DNA from: an uncultured Paludibacter sp.
GTDB taxonomy: Bacteria; Bacteroidota; Bacteroidia; Bacteroidales; Paludibacteraceae
Assembly (NCBI GenBank): GCA_937897985.1
Contig: CALCBD010000009.1
Span: 79,894 to 143,893 of the forward strand
DNA length: 64,000 bases
Direction of reading: 5' to 3'
Shown: piece after piece, positions 17,149 to 26,235 of the stretch
How the letters are laid out: each line of letters opens with the position of its first letter
Position numbering within the stretch: the stretch's first letter is position 1
The notes under the pieces: generated by a model
What the model saw: only the letters and a program-made list of their open reading frames with translations
Told to the model about the DNA's origin: nothing
Database searches by the model: none
Position numbers and translations under genes: made by a program

Positions 17149-18894
17149 ATGAACTGGAATTCACATGAATTTATTTGGCTCGACTGGATTATTATTGCAG
17201 TCGGAATACTGGCAGTAACCTGGGCAGTATGGCATTCCATCAGAAAGGACAAACGTTCGCAAAAAGGTGCTGACAGTGAGGATTATCTTTTTGGCAAGGG
17301 AGAACCCTGGTATATCATTGGCGCTGCAATATTTGCAGCCAATATCGGATCAGAACACCTTGTAGGACTTGCCGGTACAGGTGCAAAAGCCGGTGTGGGA
17401 ATGGCTCACTGGGAAATGCAGGGTTGGATGATTTTAATCCTTGGTTGGTTGTTTGTTCCTTTTTATCAATTGATGAACACCAAACTGGGGAAGATTATCA
17501 CTATGCCCGATTTCCTTAAAACAAGGTATACTCCCCGTACCGGATCGTGGTTATCTATCATTACTCTCATTGCATACGTACTGACCAAAGTGAGCGTTAC
17601 AGCTTTTACCGGTGGAATTTTTATGGAAAGTCTACTCGGTTTACCATTTTGGTACGGCGCCATCGGACTGATTGTATTAACAGGAATTTTTACTGTTCTG
17701 GGTGGAATGAAAGGTGTTATGACTTTATCGGCCATACAAACACCGATACTGATCATTGGATCTTTTCTGGTGCTTTTCTTAGGATTGTCGGCACTCGGAA
17801 GCGGTAATATTGCCGATGGCTGGAATGCCATGATTGACTATTCGAAAACACTGAGCGTTGGAGCCGATGGTGTGGCTTACGGCACAAATCACATGTTCCA
17901 TTTCGAAACCGGCGATCCATTGTACGATGATTATCCCGGATTCTGGGTATTTATTGGAGCCACTATTATCGGCTTCTGGTATTGGGCAACCGATCAGCAT
18001 ATCGTTCAGCGTGTACTCGGACAACGAAAAGGTGAGGCCAACGATGTGGTAATGAAACGTGCCAGGAGAGGGACAATCGCTGCCGGTTATTTTAAACTTC
18101 TGCCGGTTTTTATGTTTCTGATTCCCGGCATGGTAGCAGCAGCACTTGCCGCCCGCCCCGACAGCGGTTTTACATTGGAAAATCCTGATACAGCCTTTGG
18201 TTCAATGGTGAAATTTGTTTTGCCTGCAGGTGTAAAGGGGATTGTCACTATTGGCTTTATTTCGGCTTTGGTAGCTTCGCTGGCAGCCTTCTTCAATTCA
18301 TGTGCAACCCTGTTTACCGAAGATTTTTACAAGCCTAATTTCAAAGGTAAAAGCGAGGCAAGATATGTTTTGGTTGGTCGGATTGCCACAATAGTTGTCG
18401 TGCTACTGGGTATTGCCTGGATTCCGGTGATGATGAGTCTTGGCAGCCTCTACTCCTATCTGCAGGGAATTCAGTCGTTGCTTGCTCCGGCAATGGTAGC
18501 CGTTTTTGTATTGGGAATTTTTTCTAAAAAAATCACTCCCAAAGCAGGCGAAGCCGGTTTAATTGCAGGGTTTGGTGTAGGAATGGTACGCTTACTGACA
18601 AATATTTTAACAAACAGTGGTAAAGATGTAATGACCGGATGGCAATGGGAATCGACAACATGGTTTTGGCAAACGAACTGGCTTATTTTTGAAATATGGT
18701 TGTTGGTTTTCATCATGATTTTGATGGTTGTCGTTTCGTTTTTCACACCTAAACCATCTGCTCAGCAAATCGACGCCATCACATTTACATCTGATTACAA
18801 ATCACTTATCCGAAACAGTTGGAACAAGTGGGATGTTATTGCTTCGCTGGGTGTGGTTGCTTTTTGCGCAGCTTTCTATTTCTATTTCTGGTAA
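17149..18894 (+). CDS. Sodium/sugar cotransporter, SSS (SGLT) family
   Basis: Inner-membrane sodium:solute symporter, probably for L-arabinose given its place behind araB. About 14 hydrophobic segments over 581 residues. SGLT features are visible: FAANIGSEHLVGLAGTGA near the N-terminus, the GGMKGVMTLSAIQT stretch, GFWYWATDQHIVQRVLGQR, the sodium-site-like LVASLAAFFNSCATLFTEDF and YLQGIQSLLAPAMVAVF. The ATG at 17149 is preferred to a TTG four codons earlier. The 177-bp leader after araB shows no clear promoter or AraR-like site, so readthrough from the ara operon is likely. A bidirectional hairpin ends the unit. Confidence 0.88.
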   Translation: MNWNSHEFIWLDWIIIAVGILAVTWAVWHSIRKDKRSQKGADSEDYLFGKGEPWYIIGAAIFAANIGSEHLVGLAGTGAKAGVGMAHWEMQGWMILILGWLFVPFYQLMNTKLGKIITMPDFLKTRYTPRTGSWLSIITLIAYVLTKVSVTAFTGGIFMESLLGLPFWYGAIGLIVLTGIFTVLGGMKGVMTLSAIQTPILIIGSFLVLFLGLSALGSGNIADGWNAMIDYSKTLSVGADGVAYGTNHMFHFETGDPLYDDYPGFWVFIGATIIGFWYWATDQHIVQRVLGQRKGEANDVVMKRARRGTIAAGYFKLLPVFMFLIPGMVAAALAARPDSGFTLENPDTAFGSMVKFVLPAGVKGIVTIGFISALVASLAAFFNSCATLFTEDFYKPNFKGKSEARYVLVGRIATIVVVLLGIAWIPVMMSLGSLYSYLQGIQSLLAPAMVAVFVLGIFSKKITPKAGEAGLIAGFGVGMVRLLTNILTNSGKDVMTGWQWESTTWFWQTNWLIFEIWLLVFIMILMVVVSFFTPKPSAQQIDAITFTSDYKSLIRNSWNKWDVIASLGVVAFCAAFYFYFW

Positions 18895-18984
18895 AGAAGT
18901 CTGAAATACAAAGAAATAAAATGATAAACCTGTAAAGAAATTCGCCTATGCTTATTTAATTTGATGCAGGTAAAATAAATTAAT

Positions 18985-19026
18985 CTTTCCGAACACAAAC
19001 GGGACATCCTGTTTGTGTTCGGATTG
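18985..19026. terminator. Hairpin terminator between the SSS transporter and CDF genes
   Basis: TCCGAACACAAAC (18988-19000) pairs perfectly with GTTTGTGTTCGGA (19011-19023), and the inner bases can extend it. It lies between convergent genes. T tracts are short, so termination strength is uncertain. Confidence 0.65.
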
Positions 19027-19058
19027 CTTATTAACCGACCTCTGCTTTACCGGCCGAA

Positions 19059-19955
19059 TTATCTCTTTTTCAAATCAATACAATTCTCTTCCTCTGTCTC
19101 AAACTCAAGTGTGGCATGCTGTATATTCAGATGATTGAGTTCGAGTTTTATATCTTTTTTTATCTGGTTAAGTTGCTGCATTCCGGTATCATATTTCACC
19201 AGAACATGCGCCGTCAATGCATTCTGTGTTGTGCTCATAGCCCAGACGTGCAGGTGGTGAACTCCCACCACTCCACTTATCTTCCCTATTTCTGATCTTA
19301 CAACATTCATATCCACATTAGGCGGCACGCCATCGAGAGTGAGCGAAAGACTGTCTTTGAATAACTTCCATGTTGAATAAAAAATAACACCCACTATCAC
19401 CATACTCATGGCCATATCGAGCCAATAAAAATGAAAAGCAGAAATTAACAGACCAGATACTACAACCCCTGCCGATACTGCAGCATCCGCCATCAAATGC
19501 AAATATGCACCCCTGATATTCAAGTCGTTGTCCTTGTCCCTGAAAAACAGGAAAGCCGATACAGCATTCACTACTATACCAACAGCTGCAATAACAGAAA
19601 TGGCAGACCCATCTAACATCACCCTAGTCTGAATACGATGGAAACTCTCCCATAATATACCTCCGATAACAATAAAAAGCACAACCGAATTGACAAGTGA
19701 AACCAGAATGGTTGATTTTCGATAACCATAGGTAAATTTCTCACTTGCTTTTACCTTCATTAATCTGAATGCCAACAATGCCATAGCCAAAGCCGCTACG
19801 TCACTCAGATTGTGACCTGCATCTGACATTAACGAAAGCGAATCATAATATAAACCGGCTCCGAATTCAATGATTACATAGAAAGCATTGATGACGATGC
19901 CAATTACAAAAGCTCTGTTGATATTTGAAATGTTATGTTGATGTTCATGTGCCAT
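19059..19955 (-). CDS. Cation diffusion facilitator, zinc exporter of the CzcD/ZitB type
   Basis: Proton-coupled efflux of Zn2+ or a related metal across the inner membrane. His-rich start (AHEHQHN), six transmembrane helices, and the two metal-site motifs DAGHNLSD in TM2 (H-x3-D) and HLMAD in TM5 (H-x3-D), which favour zinc. A C-terminal cytoplasmic domain follows (VHHLHVWAMSTTQNALTAHV). Length of 298 aa is normal. It converges with the SSS transporter gene and lies 57 bp downstream of the dioxygenase gene on the same strand. Metal specificity is inferred. Confidence 0.92.
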   Translation of the reverse strand: MAHEHQHNISNINRAFVIGIVINAFYVIIEFGAGLYYDSLSLMSDAGHNLSDVAALAMALLAFRLMKVKASEKFTYGYRKSTILVSLVNSVVLFIVIGGILWESFHRIQTRVMLDGSAISVIAAVGIVVNAVSAFLFFRDKDNDLNIRGAYLHLMADAAVSAGVVVSGLLISAFHFYWLDMAMSMVIVGVIFYSTWKLFKDSLSLTLDGVPPNVDMNVVRSEIGKISGVVGVHHLHVWAMSTTQNALTAHVLVKYDTGMQQLNQIKKDIKLELNHLNIQHATLEFETEEENCIDLKKR

Positions 19956-20012
19956 TTTTGTTTTTCAAATTAAAAGTTTTCGAAAAATAAATTTGTTTTT
20001 ACATCCTGCATT

Positions 20013-20792
20013 TTACCTGATCAATAATGATTTCATCGATAACGACCCTGCAATCAACCGATCGTTAAATATCTCAGTATGTTCTTCCTTACTCTTTAAT
20101 GCGAGCACATAAAGCAGGGGTAAATAGTGTTCCGGAGTTGGTATGGCAAGCCTGAATGCACTCCCGTTTGATAAATATTCAACGAGTGAATTATGGTCGT
20201 CCCTGATAATTAAATCGTTCATTTTTTCGTTGGCTTCCATTGCCCAATCATAAGCAAAACCAATTTCATCTATTCTGTCCCAGGCTACCAAACCTAAATT
20301 ATGGACAAGATTTCCGCTTCCGATAATTAATACTCCTCGATTCCTGAGATCATTCAGTTTTTTGGCAAAATCATAATGTCCGCGGGATGTCATCAGGGTG
20401 TTTAAACTCAACTGTACCACCGGAACATCAGCTTCGGGATACAAATGTTTGATTACACTCCAGGCACCGTGGTCCAGTCCCCATTGAAAATCAGACTGAA
20501 TCAATTCACTTTCAATTCCCTGCACTGTAGTGGCCAGAACAGGACTGCCCGGTGCAGGATACTGCACATCATATAGTGCTTTTGGAAATCCCCCGAAATC
20601 ATGAATTGTTCGCGGGTGCTCCATCGCTGTAACACGAATTCCTCTTGTTTCCCAGTGTGCCGATATGCACAAAATTGATGTTGGTCTGGGAATTTCGTTT
20701 GATATTTTTCGGAATCCATCTACAAATTCATTCTCTTCAATGGCATTCATCGGATTACCATGACCCAGAAAAAGAGCAGGCATTTTTCCCAT
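20013..20792 (-). CDS. ygiD: LigB-type extradiol dioxygenase, DODA/YgiD family
   Basis: Class III extradiol ring-cleavage enzyme related to plant DOPA 4,5-dioxygenase; the bacterial substrate is unknown. Metal ligands are visible: FLGHGNPMNA (His), ISAHWETRG (His), a conserved HDFGGFP segment, and GSGNLVHNLG (His). QLSLNT is also typical. Length of 259 aa fits. Cytoplasmic. Ring cleavage needs O2, which is odd for an organism I infer to be anaerobic, so another activity or use under trace oxygen is possible. Confidence 0.88.
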   Translation of the reverse strand: MGKMPALFLGHGNPMNAIEENEFVDGFRKISNEIPRPTSILCISAHWETRGIRVTAMEHPRTIHDFGGFPKALYDVQYPAPGSPVLATTVQGIESELIQSDFQWGLDHGAWSVIKHLYPEADVPVVQLSLNTLMTSRGHYDFAKKLNDLRNRGVLIIGSGNLVHNLGLVAWDRIDEIGFAYDWAMEANEKMNDLIIRDDHNSLVEYLSNGSAFRLAIPTPEHYLPLLYVLALKSKEEHTEIFNDRLIAGSLSMKSLLIR

Positions 20793-20853
20793 TTTTTATC
20801 TCCTTTATTCTTTTGACTTTCAAAATATTTTTCAATTAGTATATCTAAAATAC

Positions 20854-21780
20854 TTACAGATTGGCAGCAAGCCATTTACGAAGCACTTCGGGTTCTTTTC
20901 CACATCTTCGGGCATAATCCAGAAACTGATTTTCATCAATTTTCCCTATATTGAAATACCTTGATTTTGGATGGTCGAACATCAATCCGCTTACAGATGC
21001 GTTTGGGAACATGGCTCCGTTTTCGGTAAGCTGAATGCCCGACTTATTAAATTCAATGAGTTTATCAAGTAAAAAAATAACCGATTGATCGGGTAATGAA
21101 GGATATCCCACAGCAGGGCGAATTCCCTGATAATGAGTTTTGAACATTTCGCCGATATTCAACGGTTCATCAGGTGCATAACCCCAAATTTCTTTTCTGA
21201 CTTTATAATGCAGCCATTCGGCAGTTGCTTCGGCCAATCTGTCCGACAGGGTTTTAACCAAAATTGAATGATACATATCGTCTTCATTTTCAAAACCTGC
21301 CGCGAATTCTTCAACCCCCAAAACAGTATTTGCAAAAACTCCCAGATAATCACCTTCCGGTTTCAGAAAATCAGCTAAAGAGTAGCAGAATCCATCGCCG
21401 GAGGGAGTTTGTTGACGCAAAACAGGAATTCTGATTTGCCGGCTATCGGACTCAATAACAATGTCATCATCCGCTGAACGGGCAGGAAAAATCCCGACCA
21501 TTGCATTGATAGTTAAAACCTTTTCTTCCAGAAAACGCTGCAACATTTCACGGGCATCTTTATAAAGCTTAAGCGCTTCTTCTGCTTTGGCACGTTCGTC
21601 TGCCGGAAACTTTTGCAACCAACCCATTTTACACGAACTACAATCACAAACAGTCTGAATATCATCATATTTTCCGTTTAATTTCCAGGCCATAAAAAAG
21701 AATGACCAATGTATAAACGGCACAATTTCGCGAAGATTAATATTGTTAAAACGGGTTATTCCTTTTTTATTTGGTTGCAT
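20854..21780 (-). CDS. Stand-alone MetH reactivation (AdoMet-binding) domain protein
   Basis: Equivalent to the C-terminal module of cobalamin-dependent methionine synthase, which binds AdoMet and remethylates cob(II)alamin after accidental oxidation. Recognised by IVPFIHWSFFFMAWKLNGKY at the start, AEATAEWLHYKVRKEIWGY, RPAVGYPSLPD (AdoMet-binding RPxxGYP motif) and TENGAMFPNASVSG. At about 308 aa there is no homocysteine, folate or B12 domain, so MetH is split and the rest must lie elsewhere. The start at 21780 (MQPNKKG) is chosen over an upstream ATG at 21828. The B12 uptake operon in this window would supply its cofactor. Confidence 0.9.
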   Translation of the reverse strand: MQPNKKGITRFNNINLREIVPFIHWSFFFMAWKLNGKYDDIQTVCDCSSCKMGWLQKFPADERAKAEEALKLYKDAREMLQRFLEEKVLTINAMVGIFPARSADDDIVIESDSRQIRIPVLRQQTPSGDGFCYSLADFLKPEGDYLGVFANTVLGVEEFAAGFENEDDMYHSILVKTLSDRLAEATAEWLHYKVRKEIWGYAPDEPLNIGEMFKTHYQGIRPAVGYPSLPDQSVIFLLDKLIEFNKSGIQLTENGAMFPNASVSGLMFDHPKSRYFNIGKIDENQFLDYARRCGKEPEVLRKWLAANL

Positions 21781-22083
21781 TTTATTTGAAAAAATTTGAT
21801 TTTTTAATAATTGAAAAAATAAAAGCATGACAGTTATTGGTTCAGCTAAACTGAAAAGTGAGATGTTAAGAATTTCACTTTTTTATATCAATGGAACGAT
21901 TCATCGCTTTATTGGTTCAGTCGGTTGATTCAATTTAACACAAGAGCGGACTGTACAATCTGAATAAATCTACAAATATAATTCATATTATTGAATAAAA
22001 TGTTTTGCTTTTCCGAACAATATGGTTTTACAGAATGTTTAAAAAAGAAAATTAAGTACATACTCTTAAAAAAATTAATCCGT
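21781..22083. other. Divergent gap with a small hairpin
   Basis: About 300 bp, AT-rich. AAAAGTGA (21854-21861) can pair with TCACTTTT (21875-21882), and TTGGTTCAG-like words occur at about 21838 and 21913. No recognised riboswitch, promoter or gene was found. Confidence 0.4.
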
Positions 22084-22413
22084 ATGAATAGAAATCATTT
22101 AACAGGAATATTGAAATTCTTCAACACCAACAAAGCGTTGGTATTAGCACTCTCAATCAGTGCATTTTCAGGTTATTATGCTTTAGGTCTCAACAAACTA
22201 TCGGACGGAAATACTGTAGCAAAAGAAACTCCGGTCGCAACCGGCAAATCAATTTATGAAGGCAAATGCGGAAAATGCCACAAACTTTTTGAACCTAAGA
22301 AATACAATGCCGCTCAATGGACCAAATGGGTCAACCGAATGGCACCGAAAGCAGGCCTCAGTGCCGAAGAAAAAGAACTGGTTTATAAATACCTTACACA
22401 GGACAGTAAATAA
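22084..22413 (+). CDS. Membrane-anchored monoheme c-type cytochrome
   Basis: A 109-residue protein with an N-terminal hydrophobic segment (ALVLALSISAFSGYYALGL) that would anchor it in the inner membrane facing the periplasm. One heme-c motif CGKCH follows near residue 57, then FEPKKYNAAQW, and a candidate axial Met in NRMAP. The ATG at 22084 is preferred; the longer frame to 21991 adds a non-coding-looking extension. Electron partners are unknown; the nearest respiratory-type enzyme in the window, qNOR, is 38 kb away. A strong bidirectional terminator follows. Confidence 0.75.
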   Translation: MNRNHLTGILKFFNTNKALVLALSISAFSGYYALGLNKLSDGNTVAKETPVATGKSIYEGKCGKCHKLFEPKKYNAAQWTKWVNRMAPKAGLSAEEKELVYKYLTQDSK

Positions 22414-22443
22414 TTGTATTATACTATTTTCAATCATATACAA

Positions 22444-22487
22444 AAAAAATAACGCCTTTGATTCATTTTCAAAGGCGTTATTTTTAT
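22444..22487. terminator. Bidirectional rho-independent terminator
   Basis: AATAACGCCTTTG pairs with CAAAGGCGTTATT around a 9-base loop, flanked by A and T runs on both sides. It serves the cytochrome gene (+) and the M6 protease gene (-). Confidence 0.92.
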
Positions 22488-22502
22488 TAATACTTATTGA
22501 GT

Positions 22503-24815
22503 TTACTTTCCTTCACCTGTCAGATTAATCACTTTTGCCGGATTAAGCCCGCCTCCGGAGATTGTGAGTACTGCAGTGTGAGTTCCGGTAGCAGTTGGAG
22601 TATAAGTGACATTAATATTTGTACCGGTGGCAGCATTCGAAGCTGTATTGGTAATTTGATTTGCCGAAACTGTAAACATCGAAGCATTCACTCCTGTCAG
22701 ACTTACAGTAAGTGCGCTCAATACATCTGTAGTCTTGATATTCAACACTTTTGTACGGGTTCTGTTAACAGCAGTAGCAGGGAATTGCAGCGCATTGTCT
22801 ATTTTGCCGGGGAATACTGCTGTTGCATTCGGATCGAAAGGAACAGAAGCACTTCCGCTCAGATTTATTGTTTTACTTGTTGCACCGGTGCTCGCCAAAG
22901 TTAAAACCGCATTGTGCGAACCGGCTGCAACAGGATTGTAACGGATATTTACTGTTGTAGCAGCTACTGCTCCGGCAACCTGTGGTATGGTAAGGCTCTT
23001 GCTCCATGTGCTTTGCGACGAAAGCTTCATCTCAAAATTAGTCTGGTTATCAAGGCTCAACAATATATCGTTGGTGAGCGTAGTTCCGCTTACAGTCAAA
23101 GTCTGTGACGAAGAAGCCGTGCCGAACACAGTCGAAAATTCAACAATACTACCGGTTGTATTAATGGTTGGTCCCTGTGTTCCTCCCATTAATTTGAAGG
23201 TTACGTTATCTGCATTAAGTGCAATCGACGTAATCGCACGGTTAATATCTGTACCCGACCATGTAGTCGGAGTGAATGATCCCGAAGTAAATGCAGTTCC
23301 CGGAGTTGTTTCCGAACCACTGAGAGGCTGCAAATATACCCGCATGTGACTGGTCGCTGTTTGTGTTGTTCCTGTATAATTGTTTGGACCATTATTGTCC
23401 CATGCAGTCTGATCATAATCAATGTGCCAGATACAAAGTCCTTCAGCAGGCAGATATGCATCCCAACCGGTTTTCTTGCGGTATTCGAGCATGAAAAACT
23501 CTTTAGGACTCGGATTTGCGCCTGCCAGATTATGGGTGGTTGCCGACAGCAGGTAGGTTTGTTGATTTGTATTTGCCGGTTGAGTTTTTCCCTGATACAA
23601 GGGAAGTAAGGTCAGGTCTACAGGTGTACTTACCTGTTCGGGAACCAACCAACCAAGGTAAAATCTTTCGTAAGCTGAATAAGTTGGCGGAGTACGGCCA
23701 CTGTTATTATAAGCTCCCGCATCCATTATATCCCAATAATTCAGCGTATTATCCTGTGTACCTGATGTATCATAAAGATCAGGTAATCCCAGCACATGAC
23801 CGAATTCATGACTAAAAGTACCGATACCACACATGTTTGACCCTGAAGTTCCCTTTAATTCGGACGTACAGGCATAATCCATCAACCTTTTACCGTCAAA
23901 AGTAACTGATGCAACAGTTCCTGTATAGTTATAGTCGCTTGGAAATAAAGCCTGTGGATAAACACCCCAGCGATGAGGCCAGATAGTATTTGCAGCAGCG
24001 TTTTCGGCTTCATTATAACCGGCATAATAAACAAACACATTATCGATAACACCATCATTGTCTGTATCATACTGCGTAAAATCAACTGTTGAGTTGGCAG
24101 CCGAACAGGCATCAATGATCATCTGTAAAGGATTTGTATCATAACCATCCGTATCATTTTTTCCATAGTAATCCAATGTCTGAGGTAATGTGAACGGACC
24201 AACAACATCAAAATTTGGTGAAAATTTGCCAAAAGAAGCGGACATAAAATAATCGCGCGCCGAACCTGTACCACCATTAGTAGTATAACCATCCTGATTC
24301 AGAAGATTGGTAAAAGCAGTTTGGGGAGTGGGAACAACATAAGATTTATCTGAAAAATTGACCAGAATCACAAGCGATTTTGGCGAACCATTCAGTGGGT
24401 AAGCTTTTCTCGGAGTGGCTGAAACAGCAATATTTCTGCTTTTCATGGGTTTACTCATAAGTTGCTGTACTTCGTTCACTTTATTGATCTTACTCAAAAA
24501 TTCAATTTCCGACGCTGTTCTGTTAGCCGGATTTCTTGCAATCACATTGCTTTCTTTCAATGTGCCACCATTTTCGATAGTTGCATAGGTCAGATAACCA
24601 TTTGTGTTTTCTTTCAGAACATAACCATCCTCTGTGGTTCTGAAATGACGAAACTCATCACCACGTAAAAAAACGGTTACTTTCGATCCATCAGGTTGTG
24701 TGATTGTTATGGGAGTTTTAATTGCTTTAACTGCATATAAATTCTGAAAAGATATCAGAAAAATAATGATGCTAAGCGCCAAGGGTAAAAGTTTTTTAAT
24801 CATATTTAAACTCAT
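22503..24815 (-). CDS. Secreted M6-family metalloprotease (immune inhibitor A type)
   Basis: Zinc endopeptidase. Signal peptide (LLPLALSIIIFLISFQNLYA), a propeptide-like N-terminal region of about 125 residues, and the M6 catalytic domain with FSHEFGHVLGLPDLYD near residue 335 (HExxH plus third ligand). Two beta-sandwich repeats of about 110 residues fill the C-terminus, from about 545 to 770; both end in similar VLTxxxxG and INL(S/T)G patterns. Unlike many secreted proteins of the phylum, it ends right after the second repeat (NLTGEGK), with no type IX sorting domain that I can see. Start could be four codons later at MIKKLL. Likely periplasmic or secreted digestion of proteins. Confidence 0.87.
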   Translation of the reverse strand: MSLNMIKKLLPLALSIIIFLISFQNLYAVKAIKTPITITQPDGSKVTVFLRGDEFRHFRTTEDGYVLKENTNGYLTYATIENGGTLKESNVIARNPANRTASEIEFLSKINKVNEVQQLMSKPMKSRNIAVSATPRKAYPLNGSPKSLVILVNFSDKSYVVPTPQTAFTNLLNQDGYTTNGGTGSARDYFMSASFGKFSPNFDVVGPFTLPQTLDYYGKNDTDGYDTNPLQMIIDACSAANSTVDFTQYDTDNDGVIDNVFVYYAGYNEAENAAANTIWPHRWGVYPQALFPSDYNYTGTVASVTFDGKRLMDYACTSELKGTSGSNMCGIGTFSHEFGHVLGLPDLYDTSGTQDNTLNYWDIMDAGAYNNSGRTPPTYSAYERFYLGWLVPEQVSTPVDLTLLPLYQGKTQPANTNQQTYLLSATTHNLAGANPSPKEFFMLEYRKKTGWDAYLPAEGLCIWHIDYDQTAWDNNGPNNYTGTTQTATSHMRVYLQPLSGSETTPGTAFTSGSFTPTTWSGTDINRAITSIALNADNVTFKLMGGTQGPTINTTGSIVEFSTVFGTASSSQTLTVSGTTLTNDILLSLDNQTNFEMKLSSQSTWSKSLTIPQVAGAVAATTVNIRYNPVAAGSHNAVLTLASTGATSKTINLSGSASVPFDPNATAVFPGKIDNALQFPATAVNRTRTKVLNIKTTDVLSALTVSLTGVNASMFTVSANQITNTASNAATGTNINVTYTPTATGTHTAVLTISGGGLNPAKVINLTGEGK

Positions 24816-25137
24816 TTTTAATTAATTGGGGTTGCAAATGTAATAAATATTTGGAAATCTGTAGTAAATTAAGCAATAAATGTTTTCTTTATCCGGAATT
24901 TTTGTTCTACACTATGCTGCTGAATGACAAAATTGCAGTTTCTATTTTAAAAGCAAAAAAAATTATCTGAATGATTTACTGTACTTTTCCGTAAAAATAC
25001 AAATAAGTTAAAATCAAAAAACTGAAATAATGTCACACATTATCAACCACTTACGGACAAATTGTCAATGTTTTCCAACTGGTATCATGTTTGCCTGCCG
25101 CTCAGTACAAACCAAAAAATAAAGTTTAATAAAAAAT
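24816..25137. other. Divergent intergenic stretch, M6 protease / hsp20
   Basis: AT-rich, 336 bp between start codons. No full consensus promoter, no CIRCE-like inverted repeat and no small ORF were recognised. Confidence 0.4.
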
Positions 25138-25144
25138 AGGAGGA
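25138..25144 (+). promoter_or_regulatory. Strong Shine-Dalgarno site of hsp20
   Basis: AGGAGGA 7 bases before the ATG at 25152. Such strong sites are uncommon in Bacteroidetes, so high translation of this chaperone is likely. Confidence 0.75.
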
Positions 25145-25151
25145 CAAAACT

Positions 25152-25589
25152 ATGTTACTTGTAAAAAATTCAAATCAATTGCCATCTTTGTTCGATCGCT
25201 TTTTTGATGGCGAACTGTTCGACTGGAACAACCGCAATTTTTCGAACACCAACACTACTTTACCATCGGTAAATATCAAAGAAGATCAGGATAAGTTTAC
25301 TGTTGAAGTTGCTGCTCCGGGCTTCGATAAAAGCGATTTTAAACTGGAATTAAATCACAACTCGCTGACGATTTCTTCGGAAAAGAAAGTAGAAAATGAA
25401 ACTAAAGAAGGAGAAGTATTTACGAAACGTGAATTTAGCTATCAGTCGTTCACCCGTTCATTTACATTACCACAAATTGCCGACGGCGAACGCATTGAAG
25501 CAAATTACGACAATGGTATACTCACAGTTTCTATCCCGAAAAAAGAAGAAGCCAAACCAAAACCATCGAGAGTGATTGAAATCAAATAA
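25152..25589 (+). CDS. Small heat-shock protein, Hsp20/alpha-crystallin family
   Basis: ATP-independent chaperone that holds unfolding proteins. 145 residues: a short N-terminal arm (SLFDRFFDGE), the alpha-crystallin domain from about residue 35 (VNIKEDQDKFTVEVAAPGF, then FTKREFSYQSFTRSFTLP, IEANYDNGILTVSIPKK) and a C-terminal tail with a degenerate I-x-I-like end (RVIEIK). Own strong ribosome-binding site and own terminator, so a single-gene unit. Stress control is expected but no operator is visible. Confidence 0.95.
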   Translation: MLLVKNSNQLPSLFDRFFDGELFDWNNRNFSNTNTTLPSVNIKEDQDKFTVEVAAPGFDKSDFKLELNHNSLTISSEKKVENETKEGEVFTKREFSYQSFTRSFTLPQIADGERIEANYDNGILTVSIPKKEEAKPKPSRVIEIK

Positions 25590-25607
25590 AAATAGTTTAT
25601 AAATGTC

Positions 25608-25637
25608 GGAGTACGACTAACGTACTCCTATTTTTTT
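25608..25637 (+). terminator. Terminator of hsp20
   Basis: GGAGTACG, loop ACTAA, CGTACTCC, then a run of seven T. Confidence 0.9.
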
Positions 25638-25676
25638 ATTTTATAATTTTAATTATCAATACATTAAAGCATATTT

Positions 25677-25973
25677 ATGGAAACATTCCAACAAATAATA
25701 AACGGTGAAAAGCCCGTACTAATCGATTTTTATGCTACGTGGTGCGGTCCGTGTAAAGCCATGAGTCCTATTGTGGAATCAATCGGGAAAGAAATGCAGG
25801 GTCAAATCAGAGTTTTGAAAATTGACGTGGACAAGAATCAGGCTTTGGCTGCACAGCATCAAATACAGGCAGTGCCAACTTTTATGATTTTCAAAAAAGG
25901 GAAAGTGGTTTGGAAAAAAGCTGGTGGTGCCGATAAAATGACCATGATTCAGAAAGTAAAAGAATTTATTTAA
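25677..25973 (+). CDS. Thioredoxin
   Basis: Cytoplasmic disulfide reductase of 98 residues. The active site WCGPCK is near residue 22, preceded by IDFYATWCG, and the cis-proline loop is AVPTFMIFKKG. No signal peptide. One of probably several thioredoxins; it follows hsp20 after a terminator and has its own unit. An imperfect hairpin follows the stop. Confidence 0.93.
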   Translation: METFQQIINGEKPVLIDFYATWCGPCKAMSPIVESIGKEMQGQIRVLKIDVDKNQALAAQHQIQAVPTFMIFKKGKVVWKKAGGADKMTMIQKVKEFI

Positions 25974-25991
25974 AAGTCCGGCAAAGGAAAA

Positions 25992-26031
25992 AATAAACCG
26001 AAACCGGGTTTTAAATAAAAGCCCGTTTATT
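25992..26031 (+). terminator. Hairpin after the thioredoxin gene
   Basis: AATAAAC and CGGGTTTT on the left pair with AAAAGCCCG and GTTTATT on the right, with small bulges. T tract is poor. Confidence 0.4.
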
Positions 26032-26235
26032 CTGCTTCAAAATTTTAAGTAGCAAACAAATCTCCGGATTTCATTCATGAGTATTTAAAATGTAAAGGCA
26101 GGTTTTAAAAACGAAAAAATATTTTAATTTATTTATCGTTTTTCGATAATTTTATTTTGTTATTCAAAAACAATTTCTTTACTTTGCATTTTAAATGTGA
26201 GTATCTAAATTATTAACAATCAAATTTATAAATTT

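Noticed and set aside
21854..21882. Riboswitch or terminator upstream of the MetH reactivation gene
   Set aside because: Only one short A/T-rich stem; no conserved SAM or B12 riboswitch core was found there.
22497..23815. Several plus-strand open frames opposite the M6 protease gene
   Set aside because: Antisense shadows of repetitive coding sequence; no promoter or family.
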